Below are positions 40,834 to 50,898 of a stretch of DNA of 64,000 nt, one piece after another; positions within the stretch are counted from its first letter, which is position 1; the number at the start of each line of letters is the position of its first letter. The notes under the pieces were generated by a model. It was not told the origin of the DNA. It made no database searches and saw only the letters and a list, made by a program, of their open reading frames with translations. Both the position numbers and the translations under genes were made by a program. The stretch spans positions 1,312,501-1,376,500 of the forward strand of contig NZ_CP059896.1 of the NCBI RefSeq assembly GCF_014126615.1, in the 5' to 3' direction. The DNA is from Ciceribacter thiooxidans. GTDB lineage: Bacteria; Pseudomonadota; Alphaproteobacteria; Rhizobiales; Rhizobiaceae.

Positions 40834-42135
40834 TCAGCCGAAAACGCGCCTGAAGATCGTGTCGACGTTCTTGGTGTGGTAACCGAGGTCGAACTTTTCG
40901 CGGATCTGCTCTTCGGAGAGCGCCTTGCGCACGTCGGCGTCGGCGAGCAGCTCCTCAAGGAAGTCCTTGCCCTGTTCCCAGACCTTCATGGCATTGCGCT
41001 GGACGAGGCGGTAGGCGTCCTCACGCGAGACGCCAGCCTGCGTGAGTGCCAGCAGCACGCGCTGCGAGTGCACGAGGCCGCGGAACTTGTTGAGGTTCTT
41101 CAACATGTTCTCGGGATAGACGACGAGCTTCTCGACGACGCCCGCGAGCCGGTTGAGGGCGAAGTCGAGGGTGATCGTCGTATCGGGACCGATGCCGCGT
41201 TCGACGCTCGAATGGCTGATGTCGCGTTCGTGCCAGAGCGCCACGTTTTCCATCGCCGGCACGACCGACATACGTACGAGGCGGGCGAGGCCGGTGAGGT
41301 TCTCCGTCAGGACCGGATTGCGCTTGTGCGGCATGGCCGACGAGCCCTTCTGGCCGGGCGAGAAGAATTCTTCCGCCTCCAGCACTTCCGTGCGCTGCAT
41401 GTGACGGATCTCGATCGCAACGTTCTCGATCGAGGAGGCGATGACGCCGAGCGTTGCGAAGAACATCGCGTGCCGGTCGCGCGGGATCACCTGCGTCGAG
41501 ATCGGTTCCGGCTTCAGACCGAGCTTTTCGCAGACATGTTCCTCGACGCGGGGGTCGATATTGGCGAAGGTACCGACGGCGCCGGAAATGGCACCCGTCG
41601 CGATCTCGGCACGCGCCGCTTCGAGGCGTGCACGGTTGCGGTTCATCTCGGCATAGAAGCGGGCGAAGGTCAGCCCCATCGTCGTCGGCTCGGCATGAAT
41701 GCCGTGGCTGCGGCCGATGCGGATCGTATCCTTGTGTTCGAAGGCGCGGGTCTTCAGCGCAGCGAGGACGCGGTCCATGTCGGCAAGCAGGATGTCGGCG
41801 GCGCGAACGAGCTGGATGTTGAAGGTCGTGTCGAGCACGTCCGAAGAGGTCATGCCCTGATGGACGAAGCGGCTGTCGGGTCCGACGAATTCGGCAAGAT
41901 GGGTGAGGAAAGCGATGACGTCGTGCTTGGTGACGGCCTCGATCTCGTCGATGCGGGCGACGTCGAACTCCGCCGCGCCGCCCTTTTCCCAGATGGTCTT
42001 TGCCGCTTCCTTCGGGATCACGCCGATCTCGGCGAGCGCGTCGCAAGCGTGGGCCTCGATCTCGAACCAGATGCGGAACTTGGTTTCGGGCGACCAGACG
42101 GCGACCATTTCGGGCCGGGAATAGCGGGGGATCAT
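40834..42135 (-). CDS. purB: Adenylosuccinate lyase
   Basis: A 433-residue lyase that cleaves SAICAR and adenylosuccinate. The signature SSAMPHKRNPVLTENL, including the catalytic serine loop, is present, and HGIHAEPTTMG supplies the general acid region. It begins MIPRYSRPEMVAVWS. It is the last gene of the rpe-DUF2259-membrane-protein-purB run, 61 bases after the membrane protein. Confidence 0.97.
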   Translation of the reverse strand: MIPRYSRPEMVAVWSPETKFRIWFEIEAHACDALAEIGVIPKEAAKTIWEKGGAAEFDVARIDEIEAVTKHDVIAFLTHLAEFVGPDSRFVHQGMTSSDVLDTTFNIQLVRAADILLADMDRVLAALKTRAFEHKDTIRIGRSHGIHAEPTTMGLTFARFYAEMNRNRARLEAARAEIATGAISGAVGTFANIDPRVEEHVCEKLGLKPEPISTQVIPRDRHAMFFATLGVIASSIENVAIEIRHMQRTEVLEAEEFFSPGQKGSSAMPHKRNPVLTENLTGLARLVRMSVVPAMENVALWHERDISHSSVERGIGPDTTITLDFALNRLAGVVEKLVVYPENMLKNLNKFRGLVHSQRVLLALTQAGVSREDAYRLVQRNAMKVWEQGKDFLEELLADADVRKALSEEQIREKFDLGYHTKNVDTIFRRVFG

Positions 42136-42196
42136 AGGCCTATCTTTCCTGGAAAGCTGCGGGATGGCGTCGCTTTAGCAAAGACCGCCGGCAATC

Positions 42197-42718
42197 TCAA
42201 CGGTTGCGGCGTGCCAGCAGCAGGCTTGCCGCGACGAGAAAGACAAGGCCGAACGGCAGGAAGAGGCGCAAACCGAGGACGAAGAACTGAAAGACTGCCG
42301 AGGCAGACGTGAAGACGAACTGGAACGCCCAGATCCGCGTGCCGAAGGGGGCGTGCCACTGCGCGTAGAACGAGCGGTACTGCAGGGCGAAGAGGAAAGC
42401 GGTAAAGGCGACCGTGCCGATGGAGAGAAACAGGAAGCCAGCGGCAAAGCGTGTCTCCACCGGGCGGCCGAGGCTGAAGAAGCGGGTGACGGGCACGGCG
42501 GTCAGCCATCCGAGCATACCGCCGCCTAGAAAGAGTAGCAGCAACTGGTCCCGGTGGGCGTAGGGCGTCCAGTGCAGCACCCACATTGCGAGCTGGCAGG
42601 AAAGTGCCATGACCGCGCCCCAGACGGGCGCGCCGAGAAGCCAAAGGCCGACAGACGGAACGCTCGCCGCGAGGCGGCTGCGCGAGGTGAGCGGCGGGGG
42701 GCGGGAGGTCTGGAGCAT
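42197..42718 (-). CDS. Membrane protein of unknown function
   Basis: A 173-residue protein with about four transmembrane helices (roughly 22-45, 57-80, 88-112 and 130-165). A motif PYAHRDQLLLLFLGGG separates helices 1 and 2, and the C-terminus is positively charged (LLARRNR). It has no recognised domain. Its ATG follows the DUF2259 stop by one base, so it is co-transcribed and probably translationally coupled. It is read toward purB. Confidence 0.8.
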   Translation of the reverse strand: MLQTSRPPPLTSRSRLAASVPSVGLWLLGAPVWGAVMALSCQLAMWVLHWTPYAHRDQLLLLFLGGGMLGWLTAVPVTRFFSLGRPVETRFAAGFLFLSIGTVAFTAFLFALQYRSFYAQWHAPFGTRIWAFQFVFTSASAVFQFFVLGLRLFLPFGLVFLVAASLLLARRNR

Positions 42719-42719
42719 G

Positions 42720-43454
42720 TCAGGGATGCACCGGTACGGCGATCCAGCGTCCGTCGCGGCCCTCGAAGCCGAAGCTCAGCACGAGGACGAGGGCCATGTG
42801 GACGGGAGGCCCCGACGGCGGCGTGTGGGTCACAACCCCAGCAAGACGGTAGCCCGTCGCGCAATTGCGGCTAGCGGGCAGATGGTCGTCTTCGTGGATC
42901 AGGTCGTCGGCCACGGTGCCGTCACGTTCGGTCAGGCGCAGCCGGAATCCCCTGACCTCATCGACGATGTCCTTGCAGGCCTGCGGCGCGGCAAGCGCAT
43001 AGTCCTCCAGGGTCAGCGTATAGGGCTTGCCGAAGGGCGGGTCGCTGGGGAAGGGCAGGTATCGAAGCCGATGCGGGTCGGATTCGACGTCCGTAATCGG
43101 GTTGAAGGCGACGACTTGCCCCGGTTCATCGGCAAGACCATTGCCATCGATGAGCGGGGCTGCCTTCTTCGCCGCTTCGGCACGGGCGGCCCCGAGGCCC
43201 GCCTGCTCGTCATCGATCCGCACCCGGATCGGCGTTCCGGGGAGGTAGGTGTCGTTCACCGTGTCGAGAACGTAGATGTTCGAATAGGGAAAGCCGGATC
43301 CGTCCTGAACGCCGTATTCCTCGAAGGCGTAGATCTTGCCGTCGCCGGAAAAACCGATCGACCGGAAGCCGGCGATGTCACCGGCCGTGGCGGCCGTCGC
43401 GGCGAGCGCGAAACCGGCCGTCAGTCCTGCAAGCGATCCCCGCAATCCCCTCAA
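42720..43454 (-). CDS. DUF2259-type secreted protein
   Basis: A 244-residue protein with a signal peptide ending near ATAATAG. It begins its mature part [30 protein letters not shown] (given in part), a segment typical of predicted periplasmic DUF2259 proteins. [16 protein letters not shown] block and a KACK-like single pair of cysteines are in the second half. The start is TTG at 43454, overlapping the rpe stop, with GAGGG six bases before it. Function unknown. Confidence 0.82.
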   Translation of the reverse strand: MRGLRGSLAGLTAGFALAATAATAGDIAGFRSIGFSGDGKIYAFEEYGVQDGSGFPYSNIYVLDTVNDTYLPGTPIRVRIDDEQAGLGAARAEAAKKAAPLIDGNGLADEPGQVVAFNPITDVESDPHRLRYLPFPSDPPFGKPYTLTLEDYALAAPQACKDIVDEVRGFRLRLTERDGTVADDLIHEDDHLPASRNCATGYRLAGVVTHTPPSGPPVHMALVLVLSFGFEGRDGRWIAVPVHP

Positions 43455-44128
43455 CGACGTCCCTCTTCGGCAGCCTTTCTCAGACTGTCGACGGTTTTGC
43501 GGTAGTCGTCAACGCCTTCGCCCTTGTAGATCGCCGAGCCTGCGACCAGCACGTTGGCGCCGGCAGAGGTGACGAGCGGGGCTGTGGTCGCGGTGATCCC
43601 GCCGTCGACCTGCAGCATGATCGGGCGATCGCCGATCATCAGGTTCGCTTGGGCGATCTTCTCGACCATGGCCGGGATGAACTTCTGTCCGCCGAAGCCC
43701 GGATTGACGCTCATGATCAGGAGCAGGTCGATGTCGTCGAGCACGTGTTCGAGAACGGAGAGCGGGGTCGCCGGGTTGATCGAGACGCCCGCCTTCTTGC
43801 CGAGCGCCCGGATGGTCTGTAGCGAGCGGTGCAGGTGCGGGCCGGCTTCGGCGTGAACGGTGATGTAGTCGCAGCCGGCCTCGGCGAAGGTTTCGAGATA
43901 CGGATCGGCGGGGGCGATCATCAGGTGGCAGTCGAAGACGGCCTTGGTGTAGGGCCGGAGCGCCTTCACCACCGCTGGGCCGAAGGTGATGTTCGGTACG
44001 AAGTGGCCATCCATCACGTCGAGATGGATCCAGTCTGCGCCCGCTTCGACGACGTCGGCGACTTCCTGGCCGAGCTTCGCGAAATTGGAGGCGAGGATCG
44101 AAGGGGCGATCAGCAGCGGGCGGGTCAT
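43451..44128 (-). CDS. rpe: Ribulose-phosphate 3-epimerase
   Basis: A 225-residue TIM-barrel epimerase that interconverts ribulose 5-phosphate and xylulose 5-phosphate. Metal and catalytic motifs are complete: [40 protein letters not shown] and VDGGI. The ATG at 44128 has AGGAAAG upstream; the frame to 44221 is rejected. Its stop overlaps the downstream TTG start. It leads the operon that ends with purB. Confidence 0.96.
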   Translation of the reverse strand: MTRPLLIAPSILASNFAKLGQEVADVVEAGADWIHLDVMDGHFVPNITFGPAVVKALRPYTKAVFDCHLMIAPADPYLETFAEAGCDYITVHAEAGPHLHRSLQTIRALGKKAGVSINPATPLSVLEHVLDDIDLLLIMSVNPGFGGQKFIPAMVEKIAQANLMIGDRPIMLQVDGGITATTAPLVTSAGANVLVAGSAIYKGEGVDDYRKTVDSLRKAAEEGRR

Positions 44129-44274
44129 GGGCTCTTTCCTTGTCGGCGGTGACTTTGGCGTGGCCTTAACATTGCGGGCGAGGCGCGGCAACCGTACCAA
44201 GGGCGAGGACATCCGGGCCACTTGACCTGGCCCGCTCGCCGGGCCATCCCTGCGGGTGGTTTGTGGAGGCGAGC

Positions 44275-45030
44275 ATGAAGCGATTTGCGATCATTACCGG
44301 AGGGAGTTCGGGTATCGGGCGGCACCTGGTGTCGGCCTTCGCCGCGGACGGCTATGACGTTGCCTTCAGCTACCTCGGGGCCATCGAGGATGCCGAGACG
44401 ACGGTTGCCGCCGCCTCCGGTGGCGGGCGGGTCCTGGCGGCAGCCTGCGACGTCGGCGATGCCGCGGCCGTGGAGCGCTTCGTGACCGAAGCCGAGGCAT
44501 GGGCGGGCCAAGCGCCGGACGTGCTGGTCAACAATGCCGGCATACAGACCTGGTCGCCACTGCTCGAACTGTCCGAGGAACGCTGGGATGCGGTCATCCG
44601 CACCAATCTCAAGGGTACGTTCCTGAACACGCAGATCGTCGCCCGGCACATGGTTACCGCCGGCAAGGGCGGGTCGATCATCAACATCGGCTCCGGCTGC
44701 AACAAGCACGCCTTCCCGCGGCTCGTCGACTACACGGCGTCGAAGGGCGGCGTCGAACAGTTCACCAAGGTCGCGGCGGTCGAACTCGGGCCGAGCGGCA
44801 TCCGCGTCAACTGCGTCGCGCCGGGCGCGATCGAGACCGAGCGGACGAAGGCAGAGGCTCCGGACTATGCCGAGACGTGGGGCGCGGTGACGCCGCTGCG
44901 CCGTGTCGGCACGCCGGACGACATCGCCGGTCCGGTGCTGTTTCTCGCAAGTGAAGCAGCGGGCTTCGTCACCGGCCAGACGATCTGGGTCGACGGCGGC
45001 GTATTTTCGCAGCCGCAATGGCCGTATTGA
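44275..45030 (+). CDS. Short-chain dehydrogenase/reductase
   Basis: A 251-residue SDR. The cofactor loop is TGGSSGIG, with NNAG near residue 82 and the catalytic YTASK near 155; the closing [11 protein letters not shown] is standard. The position after the cofactor motif gives no clear NAD/NADP preference. GTGGAGGC lies just before the ATG at 44275, preferred over a GTG at 44263. The substrate is unknown and there is no operon partner on this strand. Confidence 0.92.
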   Translation: MKRFAIITGGSSGIGRHLVSAFAADGYDVAFSYLGAIEDAETTVAAASGGGRVLAAACDVGDAAAVERFVTEAEAWAGQAPDVLVNNAGIQTWSPLLELSEERWDAVIRTNLKGTFLNTQIVARHMVTAGKGGSIINIGSGCNKHAFPRLVDYTASKGGVEQFTKVAAVELGPSGIRVNCVAPGAIETERTKAEAPDYAETWGAVTPLRRVGTPDDIAGPVLFLASEAAGFVTGQTIWVDGGVFSQPQWPY

Positions 45031-45161
45031 CGCGACGGCTGGCCGGGCAGGCGGTCTCGCCCCGTGCCATTAAGTAATATTTAATTGCATATGTATTGTA
45101 ATGGCGTCGTTTCGATACCGGAACGTCTCTTCCTCTTTTTTCTTTAGTAAGTGCTTATATT

Positions 45162-46555
45162 TTGAGTAGTTATCCTGGCAAGTTCGCGCGTGATATCCGC
45201 GGAAATTTCGGCGTCCTGACGGCAATTCTTTTCGCGACCATTGCCTTGGCGATCGGCATCGCCATAGACGTCAGCGTGGCTCTCAACCGGAAGATGGAGA
45301 TACAGGCGGCCGCCGACGCCGCTGTCCTCTGGGCGGCGGGGCATTATGAGGATGGCATGGACCTCGCACCGCTCGAGCCAACGGTCCAAGCCTATCTTTC
45401 GACGAATTCGAACGACACGGCGGAGCTTCTCTCGGGACCAACACTCACCAGCGACGGAGACCTCTGCCTTATTGCGAAATCGCAGGTGCCCACCACATTC
45501 ATGCGAATCGCGTCCATCGAGATGGTGCCGGTCAGCGTCAAGGCCTGCGCGCTGCCGATGAACCAGAACCAGATCGAGATAGCGCTCGTGCTCGACGTGT
45601 CGAGTTCGATGATCGAGCAGAACCGGTTCGTTCCGATGCAGACGGCCGTCACCAGCTTCCTCAACGGTCTGGCGAGCGACGGCGAACTTCCCTCGAATGT
45701 GCGGATATCGATCGTGCCGTTTTCGAGCCGCGTCAATTTCGGCATGCATTATTCCGGCTGGTTCACCAGCTATAACGGCTTGCCGGCCATTCCGACCCGG
45801 TGGACCAATCCGCAATCCGTCTATTCCTCGTCGAAGTACGGTTTCTCGAAGTGGCTGGACGGGCAGACCTGGCTCGCCTACACCTCCACCAACTACTACT
45901 GGACTGGATGTGCCGAGCCGAGGGCCGACGTCGATATGCGGACGACCGGCAATCTCACAGACCGATCGCTTGGCGACGCCCCCCGAGCGATGTCGGTTTT
46001 GTCGCGATGGACAGCAATCCTCAATCCGCCCAGAGCTTCTGTCCGCCGCCGATCACGGAGTTGTCGGGTGATCTCGCCGCACTGACGACAGTGGTCGACG
46101 GCCTGACGTCCGAGGGTTCGACGCGGCTCGACGCCGGCATGCTCGCCGGCTGGTACACGCTTTCGCCGCGATGGGCGAAAGCGTGGGAGACCGGCCAGCC
46201 GCTGGAATACGGAAAGACCGCCAAGAAGTACGTGGTCTTCATGACCGACGGCGGCATGAACGTGAAGTATGGTCCCTCCGACACCGACAAGCTGGACTGG
46301 CTTTGTGACAAGGAGCGCACCTCGGCCTGCAACAAGATCGCCGTCAACGCCCTGTTGTCGACCTGCAGCAAGATGAAGACGGCGGGAATAAAGATCTATT
46401 CGATTTCCTATTCCAACGATGCAGACGTCACCAACATCCGCGACTGCTCCTCGGGCACGGGCTATTATTATTCGGCGTCCGTCAGCAGCATCGAGGCGGT
46501 CTACAAGAAGATCGCCGAGGAGGTCGTTGTTCAGGCGCTACGCCTCTCGCGCTGA
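45162..46555 (+). pseudogene. TadG-like von Willebrand protein with a -1 frameshift
   Basis: Two overlapping plus-strand frames together encode one protein of about 464 residues. The first (45162-46085) has an N-terminal hydrophobic helix (about 19-38), the Tad-pilus/TadG-like segment ADAAVLWAAG and a MIDAS motif DVSSSM. The second continues with VVFMTDGGMN and a C-terminal TadG-like end (DCSSGTGYYYSAS). They join at a six-C run (45979-45984); a seventh C would restore a single frame reading DAPPSDVG. The apparent start is TTG with a weak binding site. The preceding 130 bases are unusually AT-rich. It is either a sequencing error, a decayed gene or a slippage switch. Confidence 0.75.
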
Positions 46556-46598
46556 CGGGCGACGCGCACTCGTCGCGCGTTCAGCCCAGGTGTCGGCG

Positions 46599-47681
46599 CT
46601 ACTGTCCGACGGCGCCGGCGGGTACGAAGCGTCCGTCCCGCCACTCCATCAGCACGTAGGGATTGTCGGCAAGGTCGTGGCCGGGGTCGAAGGTGACGTT
46701 GCCGATCGCCGTCTCGAAGCCGGTTCCGACCAGAGCCTCGGCAACGGGCATGCCCATTGCAGAGGAGAGGCCCGCTGCATCGGCGACCAGCTCGACGCTG
46801 GCAAAGGCCGGTAGCACGTAGCCTTCCGGGACGATGCCCTTGCCGCGCAGGAAAGCAACGGCCTCCTGTGCCGAGGGGAAGTTATCGTATTCCGGCAGAG
46901 CAACGGCCAGTGTTCCCGCGGCGAGCGCGACCGGCTGGTCTGCGGCCCGCATGGCGTCGCCCCCCATCAGGGTCAGCGTCGTCTTTTCGGCCGCCGCATC
47001 GCGGGCAATGATCGCCACGTCGTTGCGGTCGCCGCCGACGAAGACGCGGGTGGCTCCGGTCTTCTTGAGACGCCGCACCAGCGCCACCTGCTGTTCCTGC
47101 CCGGGGCGGTAGGTATCGGTGAAGACCGGCTTCATGCCGCGCTCCTCCATTCCCGCCCGGACCGCCTCCACCAGTTCGCGACCGTGGATCGTGCCGTCTT
47201 CGACAAGCGCGACGGCATCTCCGGACCAGTCCCGCAGGATGACGTCAATGACCTTTTCGGCTTCGTCATCGGCGGTCGGTGCCATCCTGAAGAACGGCCA
47301 TTCGTTCTTCAGGGCATCTTCCATCAGCACCTTCCATCGAACCGAAAGGGTGATCGCGGGGATGCCCGCCTCCTTGAGGAGCGGCAGCGCCCCGTCGAGC
47401 GACTCGCTGCAGAGAAAGCCGATCGCTGCCGTGACCTTCGCGTCCCTCAGTTCACGACCGATCGCTTCGCCGCTGCCCGCCTCGCAGGTTTCGGCGATGG
47501 GGCGAACCTCTATTCCGAGCCTCTCCGCCGCCGCTTCGGCACCATCCTGCATCTGTTTTCCGAGAAGCGCGAAGGGCCCCGACTGCGGTGCGACCACGCC
47601 GATGCTTGCCGCTGCCGCGGCCGTCGCCGACAGAGCCGTCGCGGCAAGCAGGACCGGCAGCAGGCGCAAGGCGGACTTCAA
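46599..47681 (-). CDS. Periplasmic binding protein, branched-chain amino-acid type
   Basis: A 360-residue LivJ-type extracellular solute-binding protein. The signal peptide is KSALRLLPVLLAATALSATAAAA; the mature part begins with SIGVVAPQSGPFALLGKQM. An internal disulfide between ETCEAGSG and GFLCSES is likely. The start is TTG at 47681 with AAGGAG eight bases upstream, which overrides the GTG at 47699 and the much longer open frame to 48464. No permease or ATPase genes of the transporter are beside it. The ligand is unknown. Confidence 0.85.
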   Translation of the reverse strand: MKSALRLLPVLLAATALSATAAAAASIGVVAPQSGPFALLGKQMQDGAEAAAERLGIEVRPIAETCEAGSGEAIGRELRDAKVTAAIGFLCSESLDGALPLLKEAGIPAITLSVRWKVLMEDALKNEWPFFRMAPTADDEAEKVIDVILRDWSGDAVALVEDGTIHGRELVEAVRAGMEERGMKPVFTDTYRPGQEQQVALVRRLKKTGATRVFVGGDRNDVAIIARDAAAEKTTLTLMGGDAMRAADQPVALAAGTLAVALPEYDNFPSAQEAVAFLRGKGIVPEGYVLPAFASVELVADAAGLSSAMGMPVAEALVGTGFETAIGNVTFDPGHDLADNPYVLMEWRDGRFVPAGAVGQ

Positions 47682-47867
47682 ATTCTTGTTCTCCTTCACG
47701 AAACGGCGGCAGCTTATCCGAGACGCGGGGTCGCACAAACCGCAAATTGGCCGGTCGACGGCGGTTTTCGAAAAATCGTCGGCGTTGTGGAAAATGTAAA
47801 CCTTGCAAGCCATATTGTGGGCAAACCAATGTGCGGTGAGAGCTTTTGCCGCGGAGAGAAGCGATTG

Positions 47868-48359
47868 TTGAACACGCAGCAGATGGATCCCGTCCTTTAT
47901 CGGGAAGCGATGAGCCGCTACGCCGGTCACGTCCAGATCGTGACGACGGAATATGAGGGCGTGCGCCGCGGCGTCACGATCACGGCCGCCTGTTCGGTGT
48001 CGGACCGTCCGCCGATGTTGCTCGTCTGCCTCAACAACAACAACCCGAACAACGCGGTGTTCTTCGAGGCCGGCTATTTCGCGCTCAATACGCTCGGTGC
48101 GCAGCACCAGACGCTCGCCAACGCCTTTGCCGGCTTCGGCGTGAAAGAGGCCGACGCCCGCTTTGCGCTCGCAGAATGGCAGGTACTCTCGACCGGCGCG
48201 CCGGTGCTGAGCGATGCCGTGGTGGCTTTCGACTGCCGGGTCGCCGACCGCAAGGTGACGGCGACCCACACGGTGCTCTTCGGTGAGGTCGCGGCAGTTC
48301 ATTTCGGGCCGCGCGAGCCGGCGCTCATCTATCTGGACCGCGGCTACCGCAGCTTGTAA
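47868..48359 (+). CDS. Flavin reductase-like FMN-binding protein
   Basis: A 163-residue flavin-reductase-family protein. VTITAACSVSDRPPMLLVCL and NTLGAQHQTLANAFAG are the usual FMN-binding segments. Such proteins supply reduced flavin to oxygenases. The start is placed at TTG 47868 after GGAGAG; the ATG at 47883 (MDPVLYREAM) has no binding site. It ends 23 bases before the MoxR gene and could be in that operon. It is divergent from the binding-protein gene. Confidence 0.85.
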   Translation: MNTQQMDPVLYREAMSRYAGHVQIVTTEYEGVRRGVTITAACSVSDRPPMLLVCLNNNNPNNAVFFEAGYFALNTLGAQHQTLANAFAGFGVKEADARFALAEWQVLSTGAPVLSDAVVAFDCRVADRKVTATHTVLFGEVAAVHFGPREPALIYLDRGYRSL

Positions 48360-48382
48360 TCTCCTCTCGAAAGGGAGGAACG

Positions 48383-49312
48383 ATGGCCAATTTACCGGTA
48401 GGGGGCATTCCCGCGACGATCGACGAGATGCTCGCACTCCTGTCGTCGCATGACTATCTTGCAAGCCGATCCCTGGCCACCGTCCTCTTCCTCGCGCTGA
48501 GGATGGAACGCCCGCTTTTTCTCGAAGGAGAGGCCGGCGTCGGCAAGACCGAGATCGCCAAGGTGCTTTCGGCGGCGCTCGACCGGCCGCTGATCCGCCT
48601 CCAGTGCTATGAGGGGCTGGACGTAGCCTCGGCCGTCTACGAGTGGAACTATCCGGCGCAGATGCTGGAGATCCGGCTTTCCGAGGCGGCGGGGATATCC
48701 GATCGTGACCGGCTGGAGCACGACATCTTTTCCGAACGCTACCTGATCCGCCGGCCAGTGCTGCAGGCGCTGACCAGTGAAGGCGGCCGTGCGCCGGTCT
48801 TCCTGATCGACGAACTCGATCGCACCGACGAGGCCTTCGAGGCCTTCCTGCTGGAGGTGCTTTCGGACTTCCAGGTGACGATCCCGGAATTCGGCACGGT
48901 CAAGGCAGCGCATCCGCCGATCGTCATCGTCACCAGCAACCGCACGCGCGAGGTGCACGATGCGCTGAAGCGCCGCTGCCTCTATCACTGGGTCGATTAT
49001 CCCGACGCCCGGCAGGAGCTGGAGATCATCCGCCGCAAGGTGCCGGGCTGCAACGAGGCGCTGTCGCGGCAGGTGGTCGCCTATGTGCAGAAGCTGCGGA
49101 CCGTCGATCTCTTCAAGAATCCCGGGGTCGCCGAGACGATCGACTGGGCGACGGCACTTACCGAGCTCGACCGGGTGGCACTCGATCCTGAGACCATTTC
49201 CGACACGCTGGGTACCTTGCTCAAATATCAGGACGACATCGCCCGCATCCAGGGCGGCGAAGGCCGGAAGATCCTGTCCGAGATCGAGGCCGAACTCAGG
49301 GCGGTGGGCTGA
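48383..49312 (+). CDS. MoxR-family AAA ATPase, CoxD-like
   Basis: A 309-residue MoxR ATPase. Walker A is GEAGVGKT at residues 49-56, Walker B is VFLIDELDR and the sensor segment IVIVTSNRTREVHDALKRRC. The order with the next genes (von Willebrand CoxE, XdhC) is the pattern of molybdenum-hydroxylase maturation (coxDE-xdhC), where CoxD and CoxE assemble the active site. AAAGGGAGG precedes the ATG. It ends one base before the CoxE-like gene. Confidence 0.92.
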   Translation: MANLPVGGIPATIDEMLALLSSHDYLASRSLATVLFLALRMERPLFLEGEAGVGKTEIAKVLSAALDRPLIRLQCYEGLDVASAVYEWNYPAQMLEIRLSEAAGISDRDRLEHDIFSERYLIRRPVLQALTSEGGRAPVFLIDELDRTDEAFEAFLLEVLSDFQVTIPEFGTVKAAHPPIVIVTSNRTREVHDALKRRCLYHWVDYPDARQELEIIRRKVPGCNEALSRQVVAYVQKLRTVDLFKNPGVAETIDWATALTELDRVALDPETISDTLGTLLKYQDDIARIQGGEGRKILSEIEAELRAVG

Positions 49313-49313
49313 C

Positions 49314-50585
49314 ATGGAGAGCGAGGCCGGCAGGAGGGATGGGCTCGTCGTTCCGCCGGTTGCGGTCGGCGACGGCCGGTTTGCCGACAACATCGTCTTT
49401 TTCGCGCGGGTGCTGCGCAAGGCCGGCCTGAAACCCGGGCCCGGCTCGGTGGCAGATGCGATCGCCGCGGTCGATGCGATCGGGATCGGCTCGCGGGAGG
49501 AATTCCACGCCGCACTTTCCGCCGTCTTCGTCAAGCGGCACGAGGACCAGACGGTGTTCGACGAGGCTTTCCGTCTCTTCTGGCGCTCCCGCGACCTCGT
49601 CGGCAAGATGATCGCGATGATGTCGCCGGTGGCGCCTGACCGTAGTGAGAAGGACAAGGCCAGGGCCGGAGCGGCGAGGGTGAACGACGCGCTTTTCGCC
49701 GAACGGCAGCGCGAAGGCCGCGAAGACGAGGAGCCGGAACTCGAAATCGATGCGCGCTTCACCGTTTCCGGCAGCGAAGTGCTGCGGGGCATGGACTTCG
49801 CGCAGATGTCGGTCGAGGAGCTGGCGCTGGCGCGCAAGGAGATCGGCAGGCTCGTGCTGCCCTTCGACGAAGTGCCGGTGCGCCGTTACCGCGCCTCCCA
49901 CCGGCCGCAGTCGGTCGATCCGCGGGCGACGATGCGAGCGTCGATGCGCACCGGTGGCGCGCTCATTCTTCCGCGCTTTCGCGAGCGCCGCACCATGCAT
50001 CCGCCGCTGGTGATCCTCGCCGATATTTCCGGCTCGATGAGCCAGTACACCCGTGTCTTCCTGCATTTCCTACACGCGATGACGGAGCGACGCCGGCGCG
50101 TGCACACCTTTCTCTTCGGCACCCGGCTCACCAACGTGACGCGACAGATGCGCAATCGCGATCCCGACGAGGCGCTGGAGCAGTGCGCGGGTGCGGTGAA
50201 GGACTGGTCGGGCGGCACGCGCATCGGCGAGACGCTCCGCGAGTTCAATCGCAAGTGGTCGCGCCGCGTGCTCGGACAGGGAGCGGTGGTTCTTTTGATC
50301 ACAGACGGGCTGGAGCGCGAGGATGTCGATCTCCTCGTTCACGAGATCGACCGGCTGCACCGGTCCTGCCGCCGCCTGATCTGGCTCAACCCGCTTCTGC
50401 GCTTCGAAGGCTTCGAGGCGCGGGCGCGTGGCGTCAGGGCGATGCTGCCGCATGTCGACGAACTGCGGCCGGTGCACAATCTCAATGCGCTCGGTGATCT
50501 CGTCGCCGCGCTCGGCGACGGCCGCAGCGGCGGCGGCGATCCGCGGCGTTTTCTCCCGGAGGGACATCATGGCACACGACATTGA
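49314..50585 (+). CDS. von Willebrand protein, CoxE-like
   Basis: A 423-residue protein. The N-terminal half is helical. The von Willebrand factor A domain has a MIDAS motif DISGS starting at residue 237 and a downstream TDGLER. MoxR/VWA pairs act together as metal-insertion or chaperone systems. The ATG is one base beyond the MoxR stop. The gene's 3' end overlaps the next ATG by 17 bases, so the cluster is tightly coupled. Confidence 0.9.
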   Translation: MESEAGRRDGLVVPPVAVGDGRFADNIVFFARVLRKAGLKPGPGSVADAIAAVDAIGIGSREEFHAALSAVFVKRHEDQTVFDEAFRLFWRSRDLVGKMIAMMSPVAPDRSEKDKARAGAARVNDALFAERQREGREDEEPELEIDARFTVSGSEVLRGMDFAQMSVEELALARKEIGRLVLPFDEVPVRRYRASHRPQSVDPRATMRASMRTGGALILPRFRERRTMHPPLVILADISGSMSQYTRVFLHFLHAMTERRRRVHTFLFGTRLTNVTRQMRNRDPDEALEQCAGAVKDWSGGTRIGETLREFNRKWSRRVLGQGAVVLLITDGLEREDVDLLVHEIDRLHRSCRRLIWLNPLLRFEGFEARARGVRAMLPHVDELRPVHNLNALGDLVAALGDGRSGGGDPRRFLPEGHHGTRH

Positions 50586-50898
50586 CGAGATTGATCCGCT
50601 GACGATCGCCGAGACGTGGCTTGACGAGGGCCGCAAGGTTGCGGTCGCGACCGTCGTGGAGACCTGGGGTTCGGCGCCGCGACCCGTCGGCAGCCATCTG
50701 GTGATCGACAGTGAGGGCAATTTCCACGGTTCCGTCTCCGGCGGCTGCGTGGAAGGTGCGGTCATCACCGAAGCCCTCGACGTGCTCGAAAAGGGCGAGC
50801 CGAGGATGCTCGAATTCGGTGTGGCCGACGAGACGGCCTGGCGCGTCGGGCTTTCCTGCGGCGGCCGCATCCGCGTCTACGTCGAAAGGCTCGGCTGA
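50569..50898 (+). CDS. XdhC-family protein, N-terminal (CoxI) part
   Basis: A 109-residue protein with the XdhC_CoxI N-terminal domain (VETWGSAPRPVGSHLVID, GSVSGGCVEGAVI and GLSCGGRIRVYVE). XdhC binds molybdenum cofactor, directs its sulfuration and inserts it into hydroxylases. Here the Rossmann half is encoded separately, starting within the stop of this gene (TGATG, one-base overlap). GGAGGGA precedes the ATG. The split may still assemble as a heterodimer. Confidence 0.88.
   Translation: MAHDIDEIDPLTIAETWLDEGRKVAVATVVETWGSAPRPVGSHLVIDSEGNFHGSVSGGCVEGAVITEALDVLEKGEPRMLEFGVADETAWRVGLSCGGRIRVYVERLG

Noticed and set aside
40876..42312. 478-codon open frame opposite purB
   Set aside because: Antisense shadow of purB with no motifs or binding site.
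46556..46598. GCGCG-type inverted repeat between the TadG-like gene and the binding-protein gene
   Set aside because: The stem is short and has no T run; chance occurrence in a G+C-rich gap is likely.
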